64,000 bases of DNA from assembly GCA_036006525.1 (NCBI GenBank), contig DASYPP010000009.1, positions 1 to 64,000 of the forward strand, in the 5' to 3' direction. The notes beneath the pieces were generated by a model, which had not been told where the DNA came from, made no database searches, and saw nothing but the letters and a program-made list of their open reading frames with translations. The first letter of the stretch is position 1, and each line of letters begins with the position of its first letter. Shown piece after piece: positions 33,870 through 43,251 of this stretch. The stretch is from DASYPP01 sp036006525 (GTDB lineage Bacteria > Gemmatimonadota > Gemmatimonadetes > Gemmatimonadales > GWC2-71-9). Position numbers and translations under genes: made by a program.

Positions 33870-35150
33870 ATGACCAACTCGCCAGACCAGAGACCCCACG
33901 TAGTGATTGTCGGGGCCGGGTTCGCCGGCATCTACGCGGCGAAGGCGTTGGCCCGAGTCCCGGTGCGGGTCACCGTCGTGGACCGGCACAATCACCACCT
34001 GTTCCAGCCCATGCTCTACCAGGTGGCAACAGCGGCGCTCGCACCCTCAGACATCGCCTCCCCGATTCGGTCCATTCTCCGTCACAACCGGAACACCGAA
34101 GTGCAGTTAGGTGAAGTCATTAGCGTCAATCCGGAATCCCGCATAGTGGCACTTGATGATAAGAGTAGTCTTCACTACGACTATCTCATTCTTGGGATTG
34201 GTGCTCTCAATACGTACTTCGGTCATGACGATTGGGCGCCTTCGGCTCCCGGCCTCAAGGACATCAACGATGCGCTCGAGATAAAGCGGCGCGTTCTCCT
34301 CGCTTTTGAGCGGGCGGAACGGGAACCGGACAGCATCAAGCGTCAGGCCCACCTGACGTTCGTGGTCGTCGGCGGGGGACCTACGGGGGTAGAGGTGGCC
34401 GGCGCCTTGGCGGAGATCCGCCGCTATGCGCTGCTGCGCGATTTCCGGCATATCGACCCTCGAGACGCCACCGTCGTCCTGCTCGAGGGTGGCCCGCGGA
34501 TCCTGCCCGCGTATCCCGAATCGCTGAGCCGGAAGGCAAAAGAAACTCTGCGCCGGCTCGGGGTGGACGTACGGGAACAGACCATGGTGACGTCGATCGA
34601 ACCGGACGCTGTGCACGCCGCGGGCTGGCGGATCCCGACTCGCACCGTGGTCTGGGCGGCCGGCAATACGGTGAGTCAGCTGCTGGCCTCACTCGGCGCC
34701 GAGCGCGATCGCCAGGGCCGGGTGGTAGTGGACCAGTACTGCAATCCGGCGGGAAGGCCGGAGATCTTCGTCCTCGGCGATGCAGCGCTTTTCACCCAGG
34801 ACGGGGAGGCACTTCCCGGCATATGCCCGGTCGCGATCCAGGAAGGGAAGTACGCGGCTCGTTCCATCGCGGCGTCAGTGCACGGAAAGCAGCGAACCCC
34901 TTTCCGCTACTTCGATAAGGGCCAACTGGCGGTTATCGGCCGGGGGCGCGCCGTCGCCGACATCCGGCGGCTCCATTTCGGTGGCTTCTTCGCGTGGCTG
35001 GCGTGGGTTTTCGTCCACATCTTCTTTCTGATCGGTTTTCGCAATCGGGTGATCGTAATGATCGAATGGGCCTGGTCGTACCTCACTTACCAGCGGGGTG
35101 CGCGGGTGATCACTGGTGAGGGCCAGACGGGGCAGGTAACTCGGGCATGA
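33870..35150 (+). CDS. ndh: Type II NADH dehydrogenase (NDH-2-like)
   Basis: 426 residues. Two Rossmann motifs: FAD site VIVGAGFAGIYAAKAL (about 11-26) and NAD(P)H site VVVGGGPTGVEVAGAL (about 168-183). Also LFQPMLYQVATAALAPSDIA near 47-66, VWAAGNT, FVLGDAA, the quinone-site pattern PGICPVAIQEGKYAA and a C-terminal membrane-binding region (GFFAWLAWVFVHIFFLIGF). It would oxidise NADH and reduce quinone without pumping protons. The stop overlaps the queG start (ATGA). Confidence 0.92.
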   Translation: MTNSPDQRPHVVIVGAGFAGIYAAKALARVPVRVTVVDRHNHHLFQPMLYQVATAALAPSDIASPIRSILRHNRNTEVQLGEVISVNPESRIVALDDKSSLHYDYLILGIGALNTYFGHDDWAPSAPGLKDINDALEIKRRVLLAFERAEREPDSIKRQAHLTFVVVGGGPTGVEVAGALAEIRRYALLRDFRHIDPRDATVVLLEGGPRILPAYPESLSRKAKETLRRLGVDVREQTMVTSIEPDAVHAAGWRIPTRTVVWAAGNTVSQLLASLGAERDRQGRVVVDQYCNPAGRPEIFVLGDAALFTQDGEALPGICPVAIQEGKYAARSIAASVHGKQRTPFRYFDKGQLAVIGRGRAVADIRRLHFGGFFAWLAWVFVHIFFLIGFRNRVIVMIEWAWSYLTYQRGARVITGEGQTGQVTRA

Positions 35151-36094
35151 GCGTCACCTCGGAGCAGGTCAAAGTCGTCGCCGGGAAGGCCGGGTTTCTC
35201 GCCTGCGGCATCACCGCGCCCACTCCCAGCACCCACGCGGTCGAACTGGATGAATGGCTGGCGCGTGGCTATGCGGGGAACATGCGTTACCTCCACCGCC
35301 AGGCCGCCCGCCGCAAGGACCCGCAGCGGATCGTCCCCGAGGCCCGGGCGATCGTCGTCGTCCTGGACAATTACTTCAGCGAAGACACCGGGTTTGAAGA
35401 TCATCCCCGGGTTGCGAAGTATGCCCGGGGGGCGGACTACCACCGGGAGCTGGGCGGCCGGCTCGAGGAAGTAGCCGATTGGTTGCGCGGGAACGGCGCC
35501 GGGGTGGCGAAAGTGTATGTCGATGCCGGCCCGGTGCCGGAACGGGAGCTGGCCCAGCGCGCCGGGCTGGGATGGATTGGAAAGAACACGATGCTGATCC
35601 GCCCGGGGCACGGCTCGTTCTTTTTTATCGGCTCCATTTTCACCGATCTCCCGCTTCAGCCCGACGAACCTTTCACGACCGACCATTGCGGGAGCTGCAC
35701 CCGCTGCCTCGATGCCTGTCCCACCGGCGCCCTGGTAGCCCCTCATCTGTTGGACGCCACCCGCTGTATTTCCTATTTCACCATTGAATACCGGGGGACC
35801 TTCAGCGCCGAGCAGGCCGCCATGCTCAACGGCTGGGGGTTTGGCTGCGACATCTGCAACGACGTCTGCCCCTGGAATGAGCGCTTTGCCCAGCCGGCGA
35901 CCCATCCCGGCTACGCCTGCCGACCCGCGCTCCATGACCTGGGTGTGGACGACTGGGACGCCATGACCGAAGCGGAGTTCGCCGCCCGCTTTGGCGATAC
36001 GCCGCTGGATCGCGCGGGACTCGAGGGAATGCGGAGAAACTGGAGAGCGGCGGTTACTTCCCTAGCATCTCACCGACGGAAGCCAGCGACTTGA
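35147..36094 (+). CDS. queG: Epoxyqueuosine reductase
   Basis: 315 residues. The cobalamin-dependent reductase domain precedes two [4Fe-4S] ferredoxin motifs, CGSCTRCLDACPTGAL (about 183-198) and CDICNDVCPWN (about 235-245). QueG reduces epoxyqueuosine to queuosine in tRNA. Translation starts within the ndh stop (ATGA). Its last 41 bases overlap the 3' end of the converging AI-2E-family gene on the other strand. Confidence 0.92.
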   Translation: MSVTSEQVKVVAGKAGFLACGITAPTPSTHAVELDEWLARGYAGNMRYLHRQAARRKDPQRIVPEARAIVVVLDNYFSEDTGFEDHPRVAKYARGADYHRELGGRLEEVADWLRGNGAGVAKVYVDAGPVPERELAQRAGLGWIGKNTMLIRPGHGSFFFIGSIFTDLPLQPDEPFTTDHCGSCTRCLDACPTGALVAPHLLDATRCISYFTIEYRGTFSAEQAAMLNGWGFGCDICNDVCPWNERFAQPATHPGYACRPALHDLGVDDWDAMTEAEFAARFGDTPLDRAGLEGMRRNWRAAVTSLASHRRKPAT

Positions 36095-37124
36095 TGCGGT
36101 CGCACACGAGCTTGGTCGTGGCCATTATGGGCACCGCCAGCAGGGCTCCCGCGATGCCCCACATCCATCCCCAGAACAACACCGCGATGAACACGACTAC
36201 CGGGTTCAACGACAGTCGCTTGCCCAGGATGTAGGGCGTCACGAAGCTTTCGACGTTGGTGAGGACGAAGTAGATGATTCCCGGCAGGAGAGCGGCGCCG
36301 GTTCGCTCGAATGTCGCCATGCCCGCCAGGGTCAGGACGATCACCGCGACCAGGCCGCCGATATACGGCACGAAATTCAGCAGCCCGCCCACGATGCCCC
36401 AGAGAGTTGGATTGGGCAGCCCGATCAACCACATGGCGACACCGGTCAGGATTCCCAGCACCACGTTGATGGCGGTCGTCGCGACAAGGTAGATGGAAAT
36501 ACTCTGCTCTGTCTCCTGGGCGATGGATAGCGCCAGCTTCTTGTCGCGAAGCCGGGGCAATACCTTCACGATCTTCGCCATGAATACGTCGCCATCGGCG
36601 AGGAGAAAGAACAGCAGGGTAAGCACCAGCGCCGCGCCGGTGATGAGCGATTGGGTGCTTCCAAAAATCGCCGCTCGAATCCCACCGCCCTTCACCTGCA
36701 CCTGGGTCGCGTCGTTGCCGCCGCTCAGGTTGGTGAGGTCCTCGACCCGCTCGGCGGTCTTGTTGATCTGCTCGACCGGACGCTTCAGCAACTTCAGCTT
36801 GGTCTCGATCCGGTGCATGCTGGTCGGCGCCTTGGTCACCCACTCCGCCGCGGGCGCAGCCAGGCTGTAGACGGTTCCACCGACCACGACGACGAGCAGC
36901 GTAATGATCAGGGCCGCGCTCAGACCATAGGGTAGCTTCAACCGCCTCTTCAGCCACCGGACGAGCGGGCTGAAAAGAAAATTGAGAAGAACTGCGATAA
37001 CGATGGGAAGGATGACCTGGCGGGCGAAATACAGGGTGTAGAACACCCCCAGGGATACCAGCACGGCAAGCAGAACGACGCGCGGATCGCGCCTTCGTGG
37101 TGACTCGGTGGCCGGTTCGGCCAT
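36054..37124 (-). CDS. AI-2E family transporter (PerM-like)
   Basis: 356 residues, about eight membrane helices: a first pair near residues 17-55, a soluble linker (PTSMHRIETKLKLLKRPVEQ region), then a C-terminal block with LLNFVPYIGGLVAVIVLTLAG and YILGKRLSLNPVVVFIAVLF. The family is named for autoinducer-2 export but most members are of unknown substrate. ATG start, with no nearby partner on its strand. It overlaps queG tail-to-tail. Confidence 0.88.
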   Translation of the reverse strand: MAEPATESPRRRDPRVVLLAVLVSLGVFYTLYFARQVILPIVIAVLLNFLFSPLVRWLKRRLKLPYGLSAALIITLLVVVVGGTVYSLAAPAAEWVTKAPTSMHRIETKLKLLKRPVEQINKTAERVEDLTNLSGGNDATQVQVKGGGIRAAIFGSTQSLITGAALVLTLLFFLLADGDVFMAKIVKVLPRLRDKKLALSIAQETEQSISIYLVATTAINVVLGILTGVAMWLIGLPNPTLWGIVGGLLNFVPYIGGLVAVIVLTLAGMATFERTGAALLPGIIYFVLTNVESFVTPYILGKRLSLNPVVVFIAVLFWGWMWGIAGALLAVPIMATTKLVCDRIKSLASVGEMLGK

Positions 37125-37173
37125 ACTGGTGTCCTGGATGAAGGAAAGGACCGCGTCCGCCTAGGAAAACTAT

Positions 37174-37201
37174 CGGATACGGGGAACGCCGCCCGTATCC
37201 G
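37174..37201. promoter_or_regulatory. Perfect 10-base-pair dyad in a divergent intergenic region
   Basis: CGGATACGGG-N8-CCCGTATCCG lies between the AI-2E transporter start and plsC. Because both flanking genes read away from it, termination is an unlikely role; an operator or a leader hairpin is more plausible. Confidence 0.45.
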
Positions 37202-37293
37202 TCGTCACCGGCGGCCCGTGATGCAACCGCACTTGTGGCCTCAGGCGAGTGGTCCTATGGTTCCAAACCTGGCACCCAGAAAGGTCTTGTGTG

Positions 37294-38040
37294 ATGAAGC
37301 GGCTGTGGCAGACCCTGGTTTCGATCTGGGTGTGGTTCGTTTTCGGCCTGGGAACAATTGCGGCGATTCCCTTCATGCTCCTGGTGTACCTGGTGACCAT
37401 CCGAGATCCGGGCCGCTACTGGGTCGGCTGGATCCTTCGCCGGGTCGGCTGGTTCACCTGGAAGCTGAATCCCATGTGGAGCGTTCGAGTCTCCGGCTAC
37501 CGTGTCGAGAACCCGCGCCATCCGTACGTCGTCGTGTCCAACCATGAATCGTTCGCGGACATCCTGCTGCTCTGCAATCTCCCCTGGGAAATGAAGTGGA
37601 TGAGCAAGGTCGAAATCCTGCGGATTCCGATCATGGGATGGCTCATGCGGCTGGCCGGCGACATCGGGGTCGACCGCGGCTCCCGGGAGAGCGCGGTGCG
37701 CGCGCTGGAGCAATCCCGCCAGGCCCTGCGCAACAAGACCTCGGTGATGATCTTCCCCGAAGGTACCCGTTCCACCGGCGACGAAATGTTGCCCTTCAAG
37801 GACGGGGCCTTTCGATTGGCCATCAAGTCCGGGACTCCAATCCTTCCCCTGGCCATCACCGGCACCCGCGATGCACTCGCCAAGCACGACTGGCGCTTTG
37901 GCCCGGCCGAGGCAGCCATCAGGGTGCTGCCTCCGGTGGATGTGACGGGCCTGACCATCAAGGATGTCGACCGGGTGAAGGAATCGATAAGAGCCGCGAT
38001 CGCCGTGGCCCGCGAGGAGATGAGGCGGGAACAGCCTTGA
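37294..38040 (+). CDS. plsC: 1-acyl-sn-glycerol-3-phosphate acyltransferase (PlsC family)
   Basis: 248 residues from the ATG at 37294 (AAGG 9 bases upstream). An N-terminal hydrophobic segment (WVWFVFGLGTIAAIPFMLLV) anchors it. Acyltransferase motif I is NHESFAD (HxxxxD), motif III is MIFPEGTRS, and motif IV is TPILPLAITG. It would form phosphatidic acid from lysophosphatidic acid at the inner membrane. It ends 1 base from the converging ABC permease stop. Confidence 0.9.
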   Translation: MKRLWQTLVSIWVWFVFGLGTIAAIPFMLLVYLVTIRDPGRYWVGWILRRVGWFTWKLNPMWSVRVSGYRVENPRHPYVVVSNHESFADILLLCNLPWEMKWMSKVEILRIPIMGWLMRLAGDIGVDRGSRESAVRALEQSRQALRNKTSVMIFPEGTRSTGDEMLPFKDGAFRLAIKSGTPILPLAITGTRDALAKHDWRFGPAEAAIRVLPPVDVTGLTIKDVDRVKESIRAAIAVAREEMRREQP

Positions 38041-38041
38041 T

Positions 38042-38965
38042 TCAGCTCTTCGCCAGCCCGGCGGGCGCCGCGACCCGGCGCCGAACCACGGCCAGCGCGA
38101 GCAGGGTCAGGACGTAGGGAAGCATGAGGAACCACTGGTAGGGAATCGCAACTCCGGAAGCCTGGAAGAGGAACTGCAAAGCCGTCAGCAATCCGAAGAG
38201 CAGGGCCGCGGCAAAGACCCCGAATGGGTGCCAGCGACCCAGTACCACGATGGCAATCGCTACGAATCCGCGACCTGCAGTCATCCGTTCGGCAAAGGTT
38301 CCGACCTGGGCCAGTACCAGCGTCGCTCCGGCCAGCCCGCCCATCGCTCCCCCGAAGAGAATCGCGATCGTTCGACACCACTGGACCGGGACACCGGCAG
38401 CTCGTGCCGCGTCGGGCGACTCGCCGGCTGCCCGCAAGGCCAGGCCAAACCTGGTGCGGAACAGCAGGATCCACACGAGAGGCACCGAGAGAAACCCGAG
38501 ATAGACCGGCACCGGTTGCTGGAACATCGGTCCCAGCACCGACACCCTGGAGAGGACCGGGATCGCCACCGGGGCAAAAGTCGGCAGCGACAGTCCGACG
38601 CCACCAGCCCCGTAGATCAGGCGGTAGAGTCCACCGGTCAAGCCAACCGCCGCGAGAGTCATCGCCGTTCCCGCGATGATCTGGTCGGCCCGGAGCCAGA
38701 TCGTCACGGTCGCGAATACCGTCATCAGGGCCATGCCGGCCGCGGCGCTGAGCAACAGGCCGAACCAGGGACCCTCGACACTGCCTCCGATGGCGCCGGC
38801 CAGCGCGCCGGCCAGCATGGCACCCTCGAGACCGAGGTTGATGACCCCGCTTCGCTCGACCACCGTCTCTCCAATGGCAGCGATGAGGAGGGGAGACGAG
38901 ATGCGTACCGCCGCCGCGGCGAAGCTCCCAACCAGCGCGAGTGCCCCGGGCTCGGACAGCATCAT
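38042..38965 (-). CDS. ABC transporter permease, BMP/nucleoside-type importer (second permease)
   Basis: 307 residues, about 8-10 membrane helices, matching the BPD_transp_2 (RbsC/YufQ) family: GVINLGLEGAMLAGALAG near residues 40-57 and LALRAAGESPDAARAAGV in the cytoplasmic coupling loop. Last gene of a five-gene operon that begins with a BMP-family lipoprotein. The start overlaps the stop of the first permease (ATGA). YufPQ/NupPQ-type systems import nucleosides; specificity is inferred from the binding-protein family. Confidence 0.88.
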   Translation of the reverse strand: MMLSEPGALALVGSFAAAAVRISSPLLIAAIGETVVERSGVINLGLEGAMLAGALAGAIGGSVEGPWFGLLLSAAAGMALMTVFATVTIWLRADQIIAGTAMTLAAVGLTGGLYRLIYGAGGVGLSLPTFAPVAIPVLSRVSVLGPMFQQPVPVYLGFLSVPLVWILLFRTRFGLALRAAGESPDAARAAGVPVQWCRTIAILFGGAMGGLAGATLVLAQVGTFAERMTAGRGFVAIAIVVLGRWHPFGVFAAALLFGLLTALQFLFQASGVAIPYQWFLMLPYVLTLLALAVVRRRVAAPAGLAKS

Positions 38966-40023
38966 GCCGCGGCAGCCTCAGGTACCGGCGCCCTCCGGCG
39001 CAGCCCCGCATCGGCGACCAGGACTACGAGGATGATGACAGCTTCTACCACGTAGACCACGACCGCCGGAACCCCGGCATCGCGCTGCATGCCAGCGGCC
39101 CCGGTCTCCAGCGCCGCGAACAATATCCCGGTGACTACGATGGCGCGGGGATCCAGCCGAGCCAGCAGCGCGACCGCGATCGCCGTGAAGCCATAGCCCG
39201 GCGACAAGCTTTGGAACAACGCATAGCTGACGCCGCTCACCTCCATCGACCCGGCCAGTCCCGCCAGCATGCCCGACCCGATCAGCGCCGCTGCCGCGAC
39301 CCCGCCAACATTGATTCGTCCGGTGACTTGAGCGGCTCGCGGATTGGCCCCGGTCGCCCGCAACTGAAATCCCCAGAGAGTTCGCTGAAAAAGGAACCAG
39401 AGCAGGCCCGCGAGTAACAAACTCAGGACGAAGCCCCAGTGCAGCCGGGTACCGGGGATCAGCGGAAGCCGCGCCACCTCCGCAATGGAATCACTCTGGG
39501 GATAGACACCCCGGGCTTCCTGGAGAGGACCCTGCACCATCAGGCTGGTCAGCGCTTCGGCGACGAAGTTGAGCATCAGCGTGCTGATCACTTCCAGCAC
39601 CCCGTATCGCCGTTTGAGCCACGCCGGCACCAGGCTCCAGAGACCGCCACCCGCCACGCCGGCCAGGAGCACCATGACGACCGCGGGGAACCGAGGCCAG
39701 CCCTGGAGGTGAAGACCGAGCCAGGTCGCCAGGATGGCGCCGGCATAGAACTGCCCCTCAGCGCCGATGTTGAGCGCGCCGGCGCGGAATGCGAGGGCGA
39801 TGCCGAGTCCGATCGTGATGAGGGGAATCGCCCGGACCAGCGTGGCGGAGGTGAGCGCGTACCAGCTTCCGAAGGCGCCATGCCACATGGCGGCGAGAGC
39901 CGCACCGGCATCGTACCCGGCGATGGACAGACCCACGGCGAGGATCGTCAATCCGGCCAGCACGGCAGCGATCGATGCCGCCCAGTCGCCGAGGCCGCGC
40001 CGAGTCCCGGGAAGGATCGCCAT
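38962..40023 (-). CDS. ABC transporter permease, BMP/nucleoside-type importer (first permease)
   Basis: 353 residues from the ATG at 40023, which shares one base with the ATPase stop (TGATG); the longer frame upstream is antisense-like Arg-rich sequence. About 8-10 membrane helices, with GALNIGAEGQFYAGAI (the YufP-type signature) and LRATGANPRAAQVTG in the coupling loop. It pairs with the permease at 38042-38965. Confidence 0.88.
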   Translation of the reverse strand: MAILPGTRRGLGDWAASIAAVLAGLTILAVGLSIAGYDAGAALAAMWHGAFGSWYALTSATLVRAIPLITIGLGIALAFRAGALNIGAEGQFYAGAILATWLGLHLQGWPRFPAVVMVLLAGVAGGGLWSLVPAWLKRRYGVLEVISTLMLNFVAEALTSLMVQGPLQEARGVYPQSDSIAEVARLPLIPGTRLHWGFVLSLLLAGLLWFLFQRTLWGFQLRATGANPRAAQVTGRINVGGVAAAALIGSGMLAGLAGSMEVSGVSYALFQSLSPGYGFTAIAVALLARLDPRAIVVTGILFAALETGAAGMQRDAGVPAVVVYVVEAVIILVVLVADAGLRRRAPVPEAAAA

Positions 40024-41489
40024 CAGGACAAACGCGAGCCGGAGCCGAGCATCAGTCTCCCGATGGCATCGCGATCGGTGCCCGGTGGGACGACCTGCAG
40101 GTAACCGCCAGCCAGGACCATCAGCCGATCGCACCAGGCCAGGAGTTCGTCGAGGTCGTTCGAGTGCAAAAGCACGGCGGCGCCTGTGTCGGCTGCCTTT
40201 CGGAGTCGCTGGTAGATATCGCGGCTCGCCTGGATGTCGAGACCCCGCGCGGGCTGCTCCGCCAGCAGTACTCGTGGCTGCTGAGCCAGCGCCCGGGCCA
40301 GCATGAACCGCTGCTGATTGCCCCCGCTCAGGGTGGCCGCCTGCGCGAGGGGACCTGGACTTCGCACCTGGTATTCCTCGATCAACTCGGCGGTCATGCG
40401 CTCACAAAGGGCGGGAGCCAGCACACCATGCCGGACCCATGGGGCATGGGCGCCAAATCCCAGCATCAAGTTGTCAGCGAGGGAGAACTCCTGGATCAGT
40501 CCCTCGGTCGTCCGGTCCTCGGGTATGAAGCAAACCGGTGCCTGCACCTGGAGAACTCCTGACTTCGGCTCGAGCAGGCCAGCCAGCGCGCGCAGCAGCT
40601 CGCGCTGCCCGCTCCCTTCGACGGCGGCCAACCCGACCACTTCACCTGGCGCTATCTGAAAGGTGGCGTCGCGAATGCCGGGGCCCCTGCCGCCGTCGGC
40701 GGCGATCGAGAGACGATCGGCCTGGACTGCCGGAGGGCTGCCGACGACCGCGGGTACTGGGGGCGAGACATTCTCCGGCGGGTGTCCCAACATGTGGCTC
40801 GCCAGCTCGTTTCCGCCCAGGCCCTGGGCCGGGCCGGTGAACACCATCCTCCCTCTCCTCAGCACTGTCACCCGATCCGCGTGAGCCAGGGCCTCGTCCA
40901 GTCGATGGGTAATCAACACCACGGAGCTTCCCTGGCCCGCCAGCTGGCGGATGACTCGCAGGAGGTCCAGCGCATCCGGGGGCGCGAGCGTGCCGGTCGG
41001 CTCATCGAAGAGGAGAATGGAGGCATCGGTCGCCAGCGCCTTCAGGATTTCTATCCGCTGCCGAAGGATCACTGAGAGCGACTCGGTCCGGGCATCCGGT
41101 TCGATCGCGAGACCGGAGCGACGAGTCAATTCCTCCAGTCTCTGCCGCACCACACGGGGCGACCCCATCGGCCAACGCGCGGCAAGGGCAACGTTCTCCA
41201 TGGCGGTAAACGCCGGAACCGAACTGAAATGCTGGTGAACCATGCCGACACCGTACCGCGCCGCGTCCCGGGGAGAGCCCAACCGCACCGTTACGCCGTT
41301 GACGACCACTTCGCCCTGGTCAGGCTTTACCAGTCCGGCCGCGATGCTCATCAGGGTCGACTTGCCAGCACCGTTCTCACCCAGGAGGGCGTGGACCTCG
41401 CCCGGCCGCAGAAGAAAATCGGCCCCCTCAAGTGCCTGGACGGGGCCGAATCGCTTGCTGATGCCACGAAGCTCGAGGGCTGGTATCAC
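40023..41489 (-). CDS. ABC transporter ATP-binding protein, BMP/nucleoside-type importer (tandem ATPase)
   Basis: 488 residues with two ABC ATPase halves, as in RbsA/YufO. The first half has Walker A GENGAGKST and Walker B LLFDEPTG; its signature loop is degenerate (SLSVILRQRIEIL). The second half has a degenerate Walker A (AVEGSGQREL), signature LSGGNQQRF and LLAEQPARGLD. The GTG at 41489 overlaps the NIF3 stop (GTGA), so it is preferred over the GTG at 41519. Confidence 0.88.
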   Translation of the reverse strand: MIPALELRGISKRFGPVQALEGADFLLRPGEVHALLGENGAGKSTLMSIAAGLVKPDQGEVVVNGVTVRLGSPRDAARYGVGMVHQHFSSVPAFTAMENVALAARWPMGSPRVVRQRLEELTRRSGLAIEPDARTESLSVILRQRIEILKALATDASILLFDEPTGTLAPPDALDLLRVIRQLAGQGSSVVLITHRLDEALAHADRVTVLRRGRMVFTGPAQGLGGNELASHMLGHPPENVSPPVPAVVGSPPAVQADRLSIAADGGRGPGIRDATFQIAPGEVVGLAAVEGSGQRELLRALAGLLEPKSGVLQVQAPVCFIPEDRTTEGLIQEFSLADNLMLGFGAHAPWVRHGVLAPALCERMTAELIEEYQVRSPGPLAQAATLSGGNQQRFMLARALAQQPRVLLAEQPARGLDIQASRDIYQRLRKAADTGAAVLLHSNDLDELLAWCDRLMVLAGGYLQVVPPGTDRDAIGRLMLGSGSRLS

Positions 41490-42259
41490 AATCCGGTATC
41501 GTGGTCGTGGAATTCCCACTCCAGGCCAAATCGCTCACCAAGGTGCTCCGCCAGGTGCTGAACTCCCAGCTTCTCAGTGGCGTAGTGGCCACCGTAGAGC
41601 AGGTTCATGTTCCATTCCATCGCGTCGAAGTAGACATGATGAGGTCCCTCGCCGGTGATGAAGGTGTCAATGCCGGCATCGCGGGCCGCGGCCAGAAAGC
41701 TGCTCCCGGCTCCCGTGACGATCCCTACTCGGGCCGTCACCTCGGAACCCCCGGGAATCAGCCTCGCCGCGCTGGAGACCACCTGGCCCAGCCGCTCGGT
41801 GAGCCTCTCCCGGTCGATCGACAGCCGGCCGCAAATGCCCAGCGGAATTCCCCGGTAGTTGCCGAACCAACCTTCCACCTGGACTCCCAGGCGCTCGGCC
41901 AGTGCCGCGTTATTCCCCAGTTCGGGATGGACATCGAGGGGAATATGGGCCGCATAGAGGGCGATGTCGTTCTCCAGGAGCGCCCGCAGCCTGCGATAGC
42001 GCCGGTCGACCACGGGAACGTTGCCGTCCCAGAGCAGGCCGTGGTGAACCAGGAGCAGGGTACCTGGGCCGGTTCGCTCGACCACCCCGTCGATGGTCGC
42101 CTGAGACGCATCCACCGCCGCCACGATCCGCCGGACGGGGCTGCTGCACTCGACCTGGAGACCATTCACCGCGTTCGGTTCGTCCGGTATTTCCCGGATT
42201 CGAAGCAGGGCATCGATGTGGGCCACCAGCACGCTAAGCGGGGCGCCTTCGGGCGTCAT
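41486..42259 (-). CDS. NIF3-like dinuclear metal-centre protein
   Basis: 257 residues of the NIF3/YbgI/DUF34 family. Metal-binding motifs are LLVHHGLLWD (about 69-78), AAHIPLDVHPELGNN, and the C-terminal GGHYATEKLGVQHLAEHL. Members form toroidal hexamers with a two-metal site; the physiological substrate is unsettled. It is translationally overlapped by the BMP lipoprotein gene upstream (ATGA) and the ABC ATPase downstream (GTGA), so it is an integral member of this transporter operon. Confidence 0.9.
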   Translation of the reverse strand: MTPEGAPLSVLVAHIDALLRIREIPDEPNAVNGLQVECSSPVRRIVAAVDASQATIDGVVERTGPGTLLLVHHGLLWDGNVPVVDRRYRRLRALLENDIALYAAHIPLDVHPELGNNAALAERLGVQVEGWFGNYRGIPLGICGRLSIDRERLTERLGQVVSSAARLIPGGSEVTARVGIVTGAGSSFLAAARDAGIDTFITGEGPHHVYFDAMEWNMNLLYGGHYATEKLGVQHLAEHLGERFGLEWEFHDHDTGL

Positions 42260-43251
42260 GGCTGCCTGGCGAGAATGGGGGCGGCCGCCTGCAGGGGATC
42301 CAGGGTGCCTGCGATGATCGAGTCCCTGGCCGCAGCAATCCTTGCGGCCAGCACGTTCGGCACCCGGCCGGCAAGGGCCGGATTATCCTGGTATCGGACC
42401 ACGCCGCTGGCCAGCCCGAAGGACTCGACTTTGGCGACGAACCGGCCCTCTTTCACTTCCCTCGCGACGGTGAGAAAGGCCCGGGGGAGATCGATGACGG
42501 CGGATCCCATCACCCGGTCCGGGGCCAGCGAGGTCTGATCCGAGTTCGCGCCGAACACGTAGACGTGGGGCGATTCCTTGACCGCCTGAAACAGGCCGAG
42601 GGCGGCGGCATCGGCATTGTGGTGGAGCATGTCCGCCCCCAGGCTGATCAGCTGGAGGGCGGCCTCGCGACCCGCCGCCACGTCGTCGAACGAATTGAGA
42701 TAGACCGATCGAGACTGGATCGCAGGGTTGATGGCGCGGGCGCCGTTCGCCCACCCGGTGTATCCCAACTGAATTGGCGGGAGCTCGATTCCGCCCACGA
42801 ACCCGATGATCCCGCTCCGGCTCATGCCGCCCGCTACCATTCCGGCGAGGTAGGTCGCCTCGTGCAGCCGGAAGATGAGCGGGGTGACGTTGCCGCTCTG
42901 CCGCTCTCCTGAGGTGATGACGAAGATGGTGTTGGGGTAGTCCTTCGAGACTCGCTCGGCGGGATCCTGAAACTCAAAACCGTGCCCGAAGATCAACGGA
43001 TAGCCCTCCGCGGCGAAGCGGCGCAGGTTGTCTTCCTGCTCGCCGGGAGTGTGCGCCTCGACCTGGCTGATCCGGGCGCCGAGTGAATCCTGGATTTGAA
43101 GGAGTCCGGCGTAGGCCCCGGAATTCCAGGCTGCGTCAGTGATCGACCCAGGCGTGACCAGTGCGACCCGAAAGTCGTTGGATCCTTGAGAAGACTTACA
43201 ACCAAACAGGAGCAGTGCTACGACAGCATGGAGACACAAGAGACCCGACAT
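42256..43251 (-). CDS. BMP-family ABC transporter substrate-binding lipoprotein
   Basis: 331 residues from the ATG at 43251, which starts a lipoprotein signal (MSGLLCLHAVVALLLFGC). The BmpA/PnrA-like pattern follows: RVALVTPGSITDAAWNSGAY, EDNLRRFAAEGYPLIFGHGFE, GFVGGIELPP and GADMLHHNADAAALG. PnrA-type proteins bind purine nucleosides. It is the first gene of the operon with NIF3, an ATPase and two permeases. The 143-base gap to the bactofilin gene shows no obvious terminator or riboswitch. Confidence 0.9.
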   Translation of the reverse strand: MSGLLCLHAVVALLLFGCKSSQGSNDFRVALVTPGSITDAAWNSGAYAGLLQIQDSLGARISQVEAHTPGEQEDNLRRFAAEGYPLIFGHGFEFQDPAERVSKDYPNTIFVITSGERQSGNVTPLIFRLHEATYLAGMVAGGMSRSGIIGFVGGIELPPIQLGYTGWANGARAINPAIQSRSVYLNSFDDVAAGREAALQLISLGADMLHHNADAAALGLFQAVKESPHVYVFGANSDQTSLAPDRVMGSAVIDLPRAFLTVAREVKEGRFVAKVESFGLASGVVRYQDNPALAGRVPNVLAARIAAARDSIIAGTLDPLQAAAPILARQP

